64,000 nucleotides of DNA from Macrolepiota albuminosa (Eukaryota; Basidiomycota; Agaricomycetes; Agaricales; Agaricaceae): the NCBI GenBank assembly GCA_027475525.1, contig JAMWFC010000070.1, forward strand, positions 372,001 to 436,000, written 5' to 3'. Every line of letters begins with the position of its first letter. Positions within the stretch are counted from its first letter, which is position 1. This document shows positions 1-12,424 of this stretch, piece after piece. The notes beneath the pieces were generated by a model. That model made no database searches. It was not told the origin of the DNA and saw nothing but the letters and a program-made list of their open reading frames with translations. The position numbers were made by a program, and so were the translations under genes.

Positions 1-246
1 TATTGAAGCTCACCGCACACGCCTCAACAAGTCGAAACATCAAACTGAGAGTGATGGATGGAAGGTATAAGTCAAGGACACTTTCATCAGTCCTGCTATA
101 TCATGACATCACCGTGGTCTGGTGTCTATTCGGCTCAATTACGTTTACGTGGGCATTTCCAGAAGCGCGCCACACCTTATGGCAACACCCGTTTACAACG
201 GCTCCAAATATAAAGTCACATTCATCGTTCGGTTCCGCCCCGCGAG

Positions 247-1831
247 ATGCGTCCCATCCTTGTTCTGAGCTTTCTCATTGTCACTACCGTTTCCCTCCCC
301 TCCGAGCTCTTCTCCCCTCTTGTACCTCAAAAAATCCGAGCAACATTCAACAAATTCGACACGAACCCATTCCTTTACCCACAGTACACGGACACTTCAG
401 GTACATGGCAATACTTCACGCCCAATGCGTGGTCGAGTGGTTTCTTCCCCGCTACCCTCTACGCCCTCAATGAGCGAAGCACACTCTGTCCACCAACTCC
501 TGCCAATGCTCTTGGTATGGTTGATTGGTTGAATTTGGGACGCTCTGCAACTGGCAATCTGATACCGGCGGAGCCCAAAGACACTCCCGACCACGATCGG
601 GCGTTTTTAATTTCTTTTTTAGAGGAGCTCGCAATGTACGTGAGCAACAAGCTTGAAGCGATAGACCTTGTCTCTCAAATTGACACAGAAATCCGGACAA
701 TACAACCGCACAGGCCGCGGTAGTAGACTTCGCTGAAATTTTGGCAGATCGCTTCAACCCTGCCGTTGGTTGCACAAGAAGTTGGGACGGTTCAAATCCC
801 TATGTTGGTAGAATTTTCTTCATTGGATAAACTATGGTGACGACAATGACGAATCTAGAAAGTCATCATTGACGTTATGATGAACCTAGAAATTTTGATT
901 CTCGCCGCGAATTTCACAGGTAATTCGACTTTTTACGATATGGCCATAAGCCATGCAGATACCACGATGAGGAATCATATCCGGGATGATGGTGAGCATT
1001 CTCATGAAAGTGTATATGCTTACGTTGGTTGAGTCAAGTGCTATCACTCAGGCTCGACGTGGCAAATGGTTGAGTACGACTCGACTACAGGGGAGGTCGT
1101 CAGAAAACGAACGATACAAGGATATTCAGATGATAGCACCTGGTCACGCGGTCAGGCATGGGGTCTGTATGGGTTTGCAAACAGTAAGGCAAAGTCCTGT
1201 TCAGCTTCTCAAGGATCGGTCACTTAACAGAGAGTGTTTTTTCTGGTCAGTGTTTAGGCTTACATGTGACAAAAAGTACCTTGAAACAGCGCGTCTTCTC
1301 GCGGACTACTTTATAAACCACATTCCTGACGACGGCATTGTTCCATGGTGAAATGAAAATCTTCCAATTATTCTTGATTTTTACACCGGTAATGCAGGGA
1401 TTTTGATGCCCCTCTCGTCCCGGCCCCTCGGCCTGCTGATTCCTCAGCTGCATTAATTGGCGCAGCCGCCCTCCTTCTCCTTGCGCGTTACGAGATCGAT
1501 GAAACCAATGTAGCATGTTATACGGATTCAGCAACGCAGGTATATTTGATTTCATGTATGATGCGCTGTAACTCGGATACTTATCTTCACCAGATCATAG
1601 ACACTATCACCTCTCTCGCATGGGCACCGGCTTGGGAGAGTCTTTTATCTAATGCGACAGTGAACAAACCTGCAGGAAATGCAATGATCGGATCGATATA
1701 TAGTAAGTTCGGTATTCTTTTGAGTATACTTGAATTGAACCCCTTCTTTGTGACTAGGTGATTATTTTTTCATCAAGGTGGGCAACGAACTCATCTCCAA
1801 ACAGCTCGTGGAATGTTCTAAAGGTCTATGA
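247..1831 (+). CDS. Secreted GH88-type (six-hairpin) glycoside hydrolase
   Basis: Eight exons splice with canonical GT-AG borders into one open frame: 247-635, 689-803, 859-991, 1052-1183, 1251-1347, 1398-1539, 1594-1702, 1758-1831. The first 17 or so residues (MRPILVLSFLIVTTVSL) are a signal peptide, so the protein is probably secreted. Motifs include YFTPNAWSSGFFPATLYAL near the N-terminus, GCTRSWD, and STWSRGQAWGLYGFAN, typical of the unsaturated-glucuronyl-hydrolase-like (GH88/GH105) alpha/alpha fold. The family removes unsaturated uronic acids from oligosaccharides released by lyases; the substrate here is inferred only. A close paralogue sits on the minus strand at 53.5-55.1 kb with the same intron positions, which supports this model. 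The third intron uses a weak donor (GTTGGT). Length is about 300 residues, somewhat short for the family. Confidence 0.8.
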
Positions 1832-2182
1832 ACCCCGTGTTCTGCATCCACATCGGCTAGTATATATATTCCTTTGACAATTTGAATACCACCCAGTCAG
1901 TCACTCGATTGCGAAATTTAGAACTGACATATAGCGTGTCCCAGCTTGTAGATTGCGTCGACCTTCTAATTTAGTTTCAATCTCACCAACAATTGTATAA
2001 ATGACAAAAGTGTTCACAACATGATTGATGAAGAAAGATCATCCTCGCGTCATATACGTCGAATCTTGTGGTAAATAAAAAGACTAATTCTAATAAAAAA
2101 AATATCTCAACAAAAGCTTTGCCAGTAGGGCAAATCGATTCTTCTACTGATCTCCAGATAAAGAATTGAGATAAGACCCGAT
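1832..2182. other. Intergenic, convergent 3' flanks
   Basis: AT-rich spacer between the ends of the GH88 gene and the minus-strand NTF2 gene. It presumably holds both 3' UTRs. I see no gene or repeat. Confidence 0.6.
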
Positions 2183-2770
2183 CTAGCCGTAGTTGAGGCG
2201 GAAAATGTCGTTGTACCTGTGAAATTTTCAGAATACGCTAGGAGTACTATTTGAGAGGTACGTACACGTAGTAGCTTGAACCATCGGGGATGAGCTGGAA
2301 GATTTGGCTGAACTGGAGAGGGTTCGTACTGTCGTCGACCTTTCAGAGTTTGGGTGAATTGACGCGAAAAAGTCAAATATAGAGCATAAACGCACGACGA
2401 GGAGACCAGTGACGCTGACGATAAGGCTTGCGACAGTGGGTGAAGAGGGTTGCGCGTCCAAGGTGGTCACTTTGTGCTGCACCTTGGAAAAGGGCAGATT
2501 CTGGAAAGCATTGTCAGAAATGCCTTGAGAGGTTCTGGAGATCCCATACAGTGAGTTTCTCAGAGATCGCGGTGCTTCCAGCGATGGGCGTGCCCTCCCA
2601 CGTCAGCATGGACTCTGGACGCTAGACGAGAAAAAGAAAAATAAGATAGAAAGATCGGCAGGAGCAGGAAGGGAACCAACATAGAGAGAGCCGAGGGAAG
2701 AGCGATCAGAGTCGAAAGTAGAGTAATAGAAGTCAGTGAATTGCTTCGCGATGCTATTCATGTCGGCCAT
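2183..2770 (-). CDS. ntf2: Nuclear transport factor 2 (NTF2)
   Basis: The first exon (2770-2681, 30 codons) reads [16 protein letters not shown] and ends in SLGSLY; the second starts at 2621 with [15 protein letters not shown]. Later exons give [46 protein letters not shown] and a final FRLNYG before the stop. This is the full NTF2 fold, about 124 residues and close to family length. NTF2 imports RanGDP through nuclear pores. Introns are short and canonical. The start codon lies 138 bp from that of the plus-strand gene at 2909, so the two probably share a bidirectional promoter. No lesion seen. Confidence 0.9.
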
Positions 2771-2908
2771 GGTGAGCAGAGAAAGTCAAGGACGAACAAC
2801 GATCGCAGATCAAGATGGGGACTCACGTGACCATGAACCCAGGACAACAACCAGGCCAGCCTCCCATCAGATTGATTTCCAGCTGTAACAGTAAATTTAT
2901 ACGGAGAC

Positions 2909-4414
2909 ATGTCGCAGTTCACTGCAGCCAGTATCCCGCAACGCCCGACTATGCGCAGAAAGTCCTCCGCACAGAATATCCTTGCTTCTTTCATATCTCC
3001 TTCCGCGCCGTCTCCCATCGGTACCACTAGCACCTCAAGGGCTTCTGCAAGCGGTGCGGCCACACCGACCACCGGCATTGTGAAGGAGTCTGATGCTCAG
3101 TCGATCTATGCCGACTCTAACGCCTTGCCGCACCCTAATGGTGCAGCTAGCCCCCAGCTGGGTCAGGGTACCTCTATCGAGTACTTACGCGACCTCGTCC
3201 AGAAGCGGATCATCAAGCTCACATATATACGCAGCATATACGAGGGGTGTGTGGAGCATTAGCCGCTATTACTCTTGTATTCATTGAACGTGTTTGTTCT
3301 TCTCAGTCGCAGCCATTGGTTCCATACCATCCTCATATCACATGCTGACCTCGAGCGTGAGTTCAGTAACAGTAATCCTGAACTTCGGAAACGGTATGCG
3401 GCTCGTTAACCTCATGCTCAGTGATTCTGATACTATGTAGAACAACCCGCTATGTTATCCTCGGCATGTCGCTAGCCAACCTACTTGACATCAACTCCCC
3501 GCAAGACCTCCTTCGCGGGCTTATCAATACAATAAATGAGTTCGATCAAAGTAAAGACGACGGTGACAAGTCCAAAATAGTGAGCATCTTAGCCTCTCAA
3601 TGCAGTCACAGAAATTGGACAATCACATAGCGACAAACCAAACTCATCTTCAGACCCAAAATCAGTAGACGTGGTGGACACGAATACGCTGGCTCCTTTT
3701 CAGATAGTTTGGATGCCTCCTATCTCATGATACCGCACCTAGTGAGTTCTTCACTCCATTATCAGAATCCAATGCTCACATCCAATCAGCCCTTTCCTCT
3801 CGACTACCATCAAACCCTACTCTCCCTTCTTGACGTCATCTCCGAGGTCTACAACAAAATTTCTAAGATCCTTGGCCCTTCGCCCTTTTCACACCCTTCT
3901 CAACAGATGACGGGCCCTCTCGGCCTTCTTTCGCCTCATCCAGGGGTTTCTTACATACTATCTGGCGATAATGCCCCGAACGGCAGTGTCAATGCTATCC
4001 AGCACTCAACACCAAGCACACAATACCACCCACTATACGGTAACCCCGAGGACATGAGCAGCAGTCTGTGGAATATTGCAAACCCAATAAATGGCGCAGG
4101 TGGGCTCACGAATGGTGGAGTACTCGGAATTCCGCCAACAAATTTGTTCCCTTCATTCGGTGAATTAGTCCTTAAGGTTGATGGAAAGATCAAGGCACGT
4201 GTTTTTGGAATGAATTGATGGTTTGAGCTGAAGTTTCACACAGAAAATCACGTCGACCCTATCAAAAGAACTGGACACGTTTGCACGGAATGCAATAAAA
4301 GACGAACTTGCGTCACTTGATCCTTTGCTCAATACCGTAGAACACATGAGGTCTGAGCCCTCTTTTAGAGCCGCCGGTGGTCGCATTATACATGATCCCA
4401 ATAAGGGACTGTGA
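2909..4414 (+). CDS. Conserved fungal protein of unknown function
   Basis: Splicing gives a continuous protein starting MSQFTAASIPQRPTMRRKSS. It has a Ser/Ala-rich N-terminus, then YLRDLVQKRIIKLTYIR, SHWFHTILISHADLEREF, MSLANLLDINSPQDLLRGL and PLDYHQTLLSLLDVISEVYNKI, a Gly/Asn/Pro-rich linker, and a C-terminal KVDGKIKKITSTLSKELD followed by FARNAIKDELASLDPLL. I do not recognise a named domain. The helical, charged segments suggest a scaffold or trafficking role, but this is a guess. The intron at 4195-4243 appears to be GC-AG. Stop placed at 4412-4414; the C-terminus is uncertain because further open frame (4523-4744) follows and could be an extra exon. Confidence 0.6.
4195..4243 (+). other. 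Putative GC-AG intron
   Basis: The donor is AAG|GCACGTG and the acceptor CACACAG|AAAATC. Joining them keeps the frame (GKIK then KITSTL). No GT donor nearby gives an open join. Confidence 0.5.
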
Positions 4415-6683
4415 TCCGACCGCCAAATGGGGGTCATTGGAGAATTCTGCGATCGTAAGCGGTGATGAGAAGCTACATAGGTACAGTTTTGCGCTCGGTT
4501 CAGATCATCTTCAGAAGTTCTGATGGTGCTTTCGAAGCATTGCCCGAGACGGAGGCAGCTCATCGAGGTCGACCATCTTCTGACCCACGTTAACTCAGCC
4601 TTGGCTCGTTCTCTCGACTCCACGATGACTCACAAGCTACCTTCTTTCTTTGACCAGGAGTTGAGCTTGCACACGGCACCAGGACTCACGACCAGCCATC
4701 TATACATATATCAAGGGCACGCGGACGAAATTGGATTTATATAACATTTTATATATTGACTAGTCCATAATGAAATTGATTGAGAGCCTCCATTGGTTGT
4801 TTCTTTGTTTGTCAGGAAGAATAAGTCGAATGGAGCGTGAACAGTGTGCGAGATGGGTTAAAGCTTTAGCACTTGCAGCTGCCCTTCTGGCATTCGCAAC
4901 TACGTGGAGATAAATGAGCATGATGTAAGAGATATAGCTAACTTGGACCTACGCATCTACGCAGTGGCAGTGGGAGGCGTCGCCGCAGTTGGCGTTGGAA
5001 GGAACAGAGACGGACTATCAGAGATGGTTTGTCAGAGCATGCTCGCATATGTGAGGTAGAGGGGACGACTAACTGTGAACATGCTTATTGAGAGACGAGG
5101 TAGTTGAAAGGCTTGGTGAAAGTTAATGGTTTGTTGGTAAAGAAAACGTCAAGGCTTCCGCCTTTTATCATTTTCGAAAGAAGGGGTCTTTCCTATCGCG
5201 GATGGAGAGGAACAATGGTAAACACAGCCCGAGCGCAGCAGACCGGGAGAAACTTCCGTTTTCTCATCATTCACCCCTGGAGACGACTTCGGCCGCAAGG
5301 ACAAATTGATGTATTTGATAAGGATCATCTTCTGATATTCTCAAGGGTGCCATGGGCGCACGAGCGGCAAACTGTCAATCTGTGGCGTCCATCGTGCCGC
5401 TCTCTTTGAAATCAGATATCTCATATGTTTTTTGCAGCAAAGTAATAAGATCGATAAAAATGATAAGGGCACCGAGTCGGACTGCGATCATCAATCAAAA
5501 ACAAGTTGTAGGTGCACATGGAGTCGGAGTCTGACCGCCTGACAGGGTAATAGCCGCAATGACTCGTGGAGCAGACGTGGAACCTTTTGTCCTCTTGTAT
5601 GGGTGACTCGGTGTGTGTGGGAAGTGCCGCAGAAGGGTATTGTCCTGTGACACTAGCATTGAAGAGACCAGTTTGTGGTATGTAAAGGACGCGAAATAAA
5701 GGCGTGAGGTTTGATATACTAGCCAAAGAATTATACGTAGCATCTACACAATTGTCTTGAGGAGGATTAATTTATATATCAACTAGCTCGGCCCCGCCGG
5801 GCGCGGTACGGCCAGTCACTGGGAACCACCGATCCATCATCATTCTGTTATCTAAGTCTTCGTTTCCATGTATCCCATCTCTTATGCGCAGTAATCAATC
5901 TGCAATGGAGTGATGACTGTAGCAACAAGCATTGAAGAGACCCGATGGGGAAGATAAGGTAAGGCCGTGAAAGAAAGGCGTGTAATCATGTCCACATTTG
6001 GGCGTGTCTTGGGAAGGAGTAGGCTATATCAGCCCAGCCCTAGTATGGTCAAATGAGAAGTACCGATATACATCCTTCCATCACTGGCCATGCTACATAA
6101 TTTCTCGTAATCCAGGCCTTCCGTCTCTGCGCAGTGGTGACTACACATTGGAATTGGCACTTACACTATTCCTCAAAATTGCAGTCCAAGTTTAGGTTGA
6201 TCTGTACACATTGTTGGCATCCTATAACAGGTTCTCCTGCGGCACCATGAGGGCGAATACGTCGGAGATACCGCAAAATCTAAATAAAGATCATGTGTGT
6301 CGTCGATGATCGATGATCAATATCGATCGCGGTCGATCAACGGCCGATCGGACCTTCTCCCAGCGTGTGCGTGCGCGGGGGCGAGACGACATTCCCTTCG
6401 CATAAGTATTCACCAACGCTTCGTGGCGCACCACCACTACAACTTGCGTCTCGGCATATACCTGCTCTCGTGTTTACGCCACCATCATGATGGCCCGTCC
6501 CGCGTTACTGTCGTTTTGACAAGCAGGAAGTTGAATAAGCGCCCAGCTGTCTTCTCGGGAATTTAGTATATCCGTAGATTCTCAGGAGATAGGACAAACC
6601 CACGAAATCAACGAACGAGTACCCACAGACTTCCACGCTCAGACTTCTGAGTTATGACATGCCGCTGGAGACAGCCGGTTGGG
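4415..6683. other. Gene-poor stretch
   Basis: No convincing gene. The open frame at 4523-4744 could belong to the upstream gene. A diverged direct repeat is visible around 5655-5710 and 5925-5985 (shared AGCATTGAAGAGACC and AAAGGCGTG). A purine/pyrimidine-mixed GC-rich patch of CGAT-type repeats lies at 6297-6350. Otherwise featureless. Confidence 0.5.
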
Positions 6684-7019
6684 TCAGTAGCAAGCATTGC
6701 CCAGCATTTGCTGAAAGAGCGGCATCAAAGACATAATCAGTGAGTAGCTATTGAGGTTTTCTCTCTCTCCGACGCCAGAGCTCTGGCGTTTTTGTATTTT
6801 TCTAAGCGTAAAGCTGAGAATTGGGTTATCGAATCGCAAGATAGCTTCTGACAGAGCGGAGCAGCAAACATAAAATTCTGTGTTGTCCCCAAAGGCCACA
6901 AACTCGCATTCTCCATGGATAATTGACGTAGACGTCGCAGGGAGTGCCATATCACTGCTGCTATTGTCAAGAAATAATGGCATACCGACATTTGACGGTG
7001 TCGGCAAGGTGTGATGCAA
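6684..7019 (-). CDS. Small ORF, 111 residues, unknown
   Basis: An uninterrupted minus-strand frame beginning MHHTLPTPSNVGMPLF. Composition is plausible for protein (SIIHGECEFVAFGDNTEFYV) but I recognise no family and see no intron or promoter support. It overlaps an 18-bp perfect palindrome at 6772-6789. It may be chance. Confidence 0.15.
   Translation of the reverse strand: MHHTLPTPSNVGMPLFLDNSSSDMALPATSTSIIHGECEFVAFGDNTEFYVCCSALSEAILRFDNPILSFTLRKIQKRQSSGVGERENLNSYSLIMSLMPLFQQMLGNACY
6772..6789. other. Perfect 18-bp palindrome followed by a T run
   Basis: ACGCCAGAGCTCTGGCGT is its own reverse complement and is followed by TTTT. It can fold into a 9-bp stem. Its function is unknown. Confidence 0.5.
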
Positions 7020-7069
7020 TTCGAGAGTGGCACAATGAGCATGGCCTCCTCGTTACACAAATAGTCCAC

Positions 7070-7909
7070 AATTAGTTGAATGCTGCCATCTATTCATTTC
7101 CTTCTTTGATGCACACATTATTATAGCTGCATATTTGAATGGAACTTCACATTTACAGGAGCATGCAACTCACTTAGGAGTCCCTTCTTTTTCCTGACTT
7201 CTCTATTTTCTGCACATTTATGTATTAAACAAGACAATGTGGTTCTGTGCTAGTCTCAGACTTGAAGAGCAGGCTTACACATTTTCTGAACAGCAACCAC
7301 TCTATATAGTGATATTTAAGATGCCAAGCTACCATGACAACCATCCATGTGGACCCTGTTTATCACAAGAAATCAAAACTCTATGGTCACAGGTCCTGCC
7401 TAACTCTCACCACATCGAGGATTGAGCACAGTTTCATTCTACTGGAAACTCGTTAAAAACAAACACTGCCCTGCTGCACTCAAGCCTGCCTGAGGCTCAC
7501 TGCCAAAGGAGCTTAATTTACATCTTCAACATTCTCTATACATGAACCACTATTAGAGAGAATGTTTAGTCCCATGCTGTCTATTTGCAAAGAAAATAAA
7601 TTCAAAATTGCCAGTCATTAGAGAAGGGAATCTATCTTCTGCAGTATTGAAACATTTTGTAATCAGGCCCGATTAAGAGCATGAGGGTCTGATTTCACCT
7701 AATTCTGTCTTACCTGACCAGGCACCAGGAAGTTTTGCGACATTGAGCGAACTCTGAATACAAGACAATCTCTAATTTTATTTACAAAGTTTTGCAAGCG
7801 TCCCAATTCAATTCAGCATATTGCGACTTTTATAGGCGTTGACGATCACTGTACAAATTATGAGCACGATCAATCCTTGTGTTGACATAAACCAATAATC
7901 TACTTCGAC
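7070..7909. other. AT-rich spacer without recognisable gene
   Basis: Low-GC sequence with only short spurious frames. No terminal repeats or known element seen. Confidence 0.5.
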
Positions 7910-8221
<312 letters not shown>

Positions 8222-8417
8222 TCAATTTTCCGGGTAATCCTTCTTCCGTCGCTTAGCCGCCTCTTCTCCCCTCTTCCCTTCACCTTTCCTCCCTTCTGAG
8301 CAGTCGTCCTTGTCGTTTAGTAGCCGCGACGGGTGACTTTTTGTGACGTTGTGCTGCTGGTGCGGAGGTGCAGTGTGCTTCGGGGACGGAACGACGGTTT
8401 GATGGGCGCTCTGATGG

Positions 8418-9895
8418 ATGATGTCAGGTGTGATGGGAGTTGATCTCGGAGATTATACCGAGATCTCCTTCCTGCCGAACACTGCCACCCATCGGCTATT
8501 GCCGCCCATCAAACCTGATCGCAGCTTTCCTCATCATCTCCGTAGTCAATATCCACAACCACATCCAACATTTTCTCAACCTGCTTCTGTGCCCTATGCT
8601 CCTCCGCTCCACCCTACCCATGCGCGCCACAGCCTCACGATGTCTTTGTCACTAACCCTACTTCCACTGACGATCTTCCTAGTTATGAAGAGATAATTGC
8701 TGAAGCCCTCACTGATTCCGCGGATCCTGAGGGGTGTGCACTGAAAAACTTGTTCACCTGGATGGCAGCACGTTATCCTTTGCAGCAGAATCTTTGTCCA
8801 TCGGCAAGTCAAGCTCTTCATAAGGCGTTCAAGAGAGGGAGGTTTATCAAGAGTAGTAATGGGAAATATAGGCTTAATGCAACATGGGAAGGGGGCGCTG
8901 TGAGTTCTACTCCTTCAACTTTTATCGAACAATTTTTTTTTATCTCGGATTAGACATCGAGACGGACGACAAGACATCCACAAACTCAAAATCCCACATC
9001 AGCTTCCCCTGCACCCCCATCCCCCTTCACACACGCACCGCTTGTCCATCACAATCAGCCATCTCAGGCTCCCGCGTTCCAGACACAACCATATGGTTAT
9101 CCATTCCAACAACCGCCGCAGGGTTTCCCAGGTTACACACGACCTGGACAAACACAAACCACACCGGCGGCCTCTACCTCAGCCACCATGGCCACGACTT
9201 CAACTTCCGATGCCAGCCAAGCGACCTCTGTACAGGACGCGTGGGAGGTGGCACAAAACATTCTGAAGGCGATCAATTTCGATACGTTATTGTCTCTACC
9301 CAAGGAAGAATCGAACAATTTCGAACCGAATCAGCCTTCTGTTGGACCCAGCACTGCCGCTCCGCCCTCTACCTGTGGACCGTCGGCATCGGACGTACCG
9401 CAGAACACAGTGGACACAACCGGTGCAGTGACCGACACGGAGGACTATTCTGCTGGTCAGGCAGAGCTTCAGGCGCATCTGGCGCTGCTGGCTGCTCAAT
9501 TGGCTGAGCTTTCACAGGAAGATGAAGACGATCCTGTCATACATTACCCCGTTGTCACGTCTCCTTCAGCTCCTCCCCCTTCTGCCGCTACTTGGATGAC
9601 AGCCATCGCCCCACCTGTCACAGCATCTCTTGTACCTCCCATGACAAGCATCCCACTCCCACTCCCACTTCCGCCTCCACCCCAACCCCAATCCCAACCA
9701 CAATCCCAACCACAAACTCAGTATACTATGCCTTCGTATACGACCCCAGCGGATTCGGAAACAGCTTAGCAACATGCACCTCCAATACCGATGCCAACCG
9801 CTCCGCCCGTGCCCCTGCCACCCTCAGTGGAAGCCATACCAGCGGAGGAAGAGGAGGACAGTGATGATGATGATGATATGGAGGCGGTCATATGA
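8418..9895 (+). CDS. H15 (linker-histone globular) domain protein, disrupted
   Basis: The central exon encodes PSYEEIIAEALTD, ALKNLFTWMAARYPLQQN, SASQALHKAFKRGRF and SSNGKYRLNATWEGG, a winged-helix H15 domain like histone H1/H5. After an intron (about 8898-8954) follows a long Pro/Gln/Ser-rich region (PYGYPFQQPPQGFPGYT) and an acidic end EEEEDSDDDDDMEAVI. It is probably a nuclear, chromatin-associated protein. Two breaks are seen: a one-base frame change upstream of the H15 domain near 8600, and an in-frame TAG at 9767-9769 (likely from CAG) 42 codons before the natural end at 9895. The N-terminus is uncertain. The last codons are repeated at 12.43 and 14.01 kb. Confidence 0.6.
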
Positions 9896-11250
9896 TTACG
9901 CCGGCGGTACATGTGTATTTTTTTTATACTTCAGGATCAATGCTATCGCTTTATCGCGTGTCATTAGATAGACGTTGATACTAAACTTTGCTCAGGATGA
10001 TCAGGCGAAGTGCCCATATTACATGTCCAAGTGATAGCAATTCATTAGCGAAATACAACTCTTCACTACCCGAGAATCTGAAACTTGAAACAATTGTATC
10101 AACACCAGCTAGAGAATAAAAATGATGGATAGGTAAATAAAGATAGGTAGGCATAAAACAGATACTGAAAGATAAAATAAAAGATAAAAATTAGCTCAGA
10201 CGAGTGAATGGCAAAGACGGTTAGCGGATCACACAGCCGAATCGTGTGCGATTTTCGCAGCTTTTTCATAAGCCCTCAACTTCACAATGAGCCACGAAAA
10301 CCATCCGATATCGACAACCGACATTGCACTGATGACGACGCGGAGGGACTTAATCGTCAGAGGAGATACCTTTTCAACTGTGGAGAGGTTAGGATAGAGC
10401 CCGTCACCCCAGACAGACAAGAACGCGGCCATAACCATGAATATGGCTCCCCTGCGAAGAAGTTAATCAATAATCTGACTACATTAGTGGTTATAACAGC
10501 GACTGACCAAGCAATTGCGATGGCAGGGAGAGCAAGGATGGTCCATGGCATATAAAAACACGATTGGTAGCGTTCAACATCCTGTTTCGAGAGAAAAACT
10601 TGAGTAAGGTGGATGATCAGTGAAGGAATAGATATCTGATACCTGGTGCCAGATTATAGCAAATTTGCCGCTACGGAAGTTCTTCTTGCTGAAAAAGTAC
10701 AGCAATACCATGGCAGATAACAGAGCAGGAACGAGGCGGAGGATGAACAGAAACACGAAGCAACGCGTGAGAGGGTCTCCATTTGTTCCAGGCATCTGAA
10801 GCAGCGCTGGGTATCCTCTGTTGAGAATTAGAGAGGACAAGTCCAGTCACGTGAAGCAAAGTCACAGATATATGGGACTTACAAAAGGATTGTGCAAGAT
10901 AAGCTCGCGATGGTTCTCCATAACTTGCACCAATGATCGATACAAGCAGTCCAACCAGATTCGAGACCGACGCTTCTGAATCTTCAGATGGGTTGAGAGG
11001 TATGCAGAGGTGACACCACCGACGATTCATCATTGCCCCGAGCACATTGGCACAGTGCACCTTCAGCAGGAGAGGAAATAGGGATGAGTGAGATGATTTC
11101 TTCGTCCCTGGACTTGCCATGGACCGATACAATGTGTGATGCCTCGAGGTTGGGAAGCACCTCCTTGGTTTGTGATGAGAAGTACCCTGGGATGCAGAGT
11201 AAGACGAGGAAGCAGAAAAGATCTTGAAGGAGAACACAGAGTTTCATTGG
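9840..11250. repeat. Triplicated block, copy A
   Basis: It holds the 3' coding tail of the H15 gene, its 3' flank (shared motif CAGGATCAATGCTATCGCTTT) and, convergent to it, a membrane-protein gene. Copies B and C follow at 12.43 and 14.01 kb in the same orientation, diverged by substitutions and small indels. Confidence 0.75.
10229..11247 (-). pseudogene. Multi-spanning membrane protein, copy A, with in-frame stop
   Basis: It starts MKLCVLLQDLFCFLVLLCIPGYF (positions 11247 downward) and is spliced as in copies B and C. Downstream exons give GYPALLQMPGTNGDP, two hydrophobic stretches (CFVFLFILRLVPALL and AMVLLYFF), FYMPWTILALPAIAIAW, GAIFMVMAAFLSVWGDG and a final helix near SVVDIGW. The frame that is continuous in B and C is cut here by TGA at 10984-10986 where the others have CGA (B) or CAA (C). 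I do not recognise the family; four to five membrane passes are predicted by eye. Confidence 0.5.
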
Positions 11251-11329
11251 GTGAGGGTGTTGGACAGTATGCACTCATCTGTGGCAGCGTATAAGTACCT
11301 ATTGGCTTGTCCCTGTCAATTCTTCTGTC

Positions 11330-12420
11330 CAAATGTCTAGTTATACCCTTGTCTTCTGTCCAAATGTTTAGTTCAAATGTTTCCGTTCCAACTGAGCGCC
11401 GCTTACATCACACACACAGCCACCTCACATTTGGAAATTAGTTCCCATCCTTCATGCCCCACCCGATTGCACGTCATCACCAACAGCTGAACTCCTTTGG
11501 CACTTCCTGTTCCAAGTGCACTATAATGCTTTTATTCTTGTTAGTCTCATGATGCTGCTCATGAATTCCACCACTTTCGCTTGTGTTTATTGTGTTTATG
11601 TCTTTCTGTGCCCGATTGAGATGTCTACCTTTGTCTTCCACCAATCCAACACTCAGAGGGCTTGAATATCTATCAGTAGTCTTCGTGAATGGTTGATCTC
11701 AAAGTCTTTGAAGAAGTATAACTGTATCTATTTGTTTCTATCTATCCACTTCTACCTCTGATCATTCAACTCAAATTTTGAAGGTATTCTGGATTCCACA
11801 TGAGCCAGGCCAGTAATGCTCTCTTGAGTGTTAGCCCAGTCCCTGAAGCATGCAGATTAAGACAAGAAGTGCCTCATCATTTTTTCAGGCATCAACATAA
11901 GCCACAGACATGCTTAAGTGAGTATATGACTCTGATGGATTTCGGAGAAAGACTGGTGTTGGCACAAATGAGGATGAGTTGAAATAAGGATAAGGACTTT
12001 TGTGGGAGATGTTCTGTGCTCTAGTTCTGATGCCAGTCTTTTTCTATTATCTTTATGCCTGTTCTCAAAGCTTGAAATGTCTTGCTGGTGCTGCAATCAC
12101 ATGGGATCAAGAAAATACTCCATTGCTATTGACAACCTCATTTTCTGAGCTAATGCTCTAAAGGTCATGTAGTTCTATGTTACATCTAACTTGTCAACTC
12201 GTGGTGGGGCTTGTTGTTATGATCTAGAGGGTATGAGCACTGGGAGTGAAGCAAGCCAGACAAAGGACATGACAATGGGATTTTTGGTCTTTGGCCAAAG
12301 AATGGAGAACAATGGAGAAAACTAGTATATAAGTCAAGTGCATACAACACTCACCCTCAGTTGACTATACAGAGGACTGAGAGTGAGTGCAATATTATAT
12401 AATGCCACAATATTGTACTT
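11330..12420. other. Spacer between block copies A and B
   Basis: AT-rich unique sequence that interrupts the tandem array. No coding potential recognised beyond short frames. It could be an insertion between copies A and B, because the B-C junction has only about 300 bp. Confidence 0.4.
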
Positions 12421-12424
12421 ACCA

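Noticed and set aside
247..1831. First GH88 gene as a frameshifted pseudogene
   Set aside because: Frames change between visible ORFs, but canonical introns explain every change and all eight exons join cleanly.
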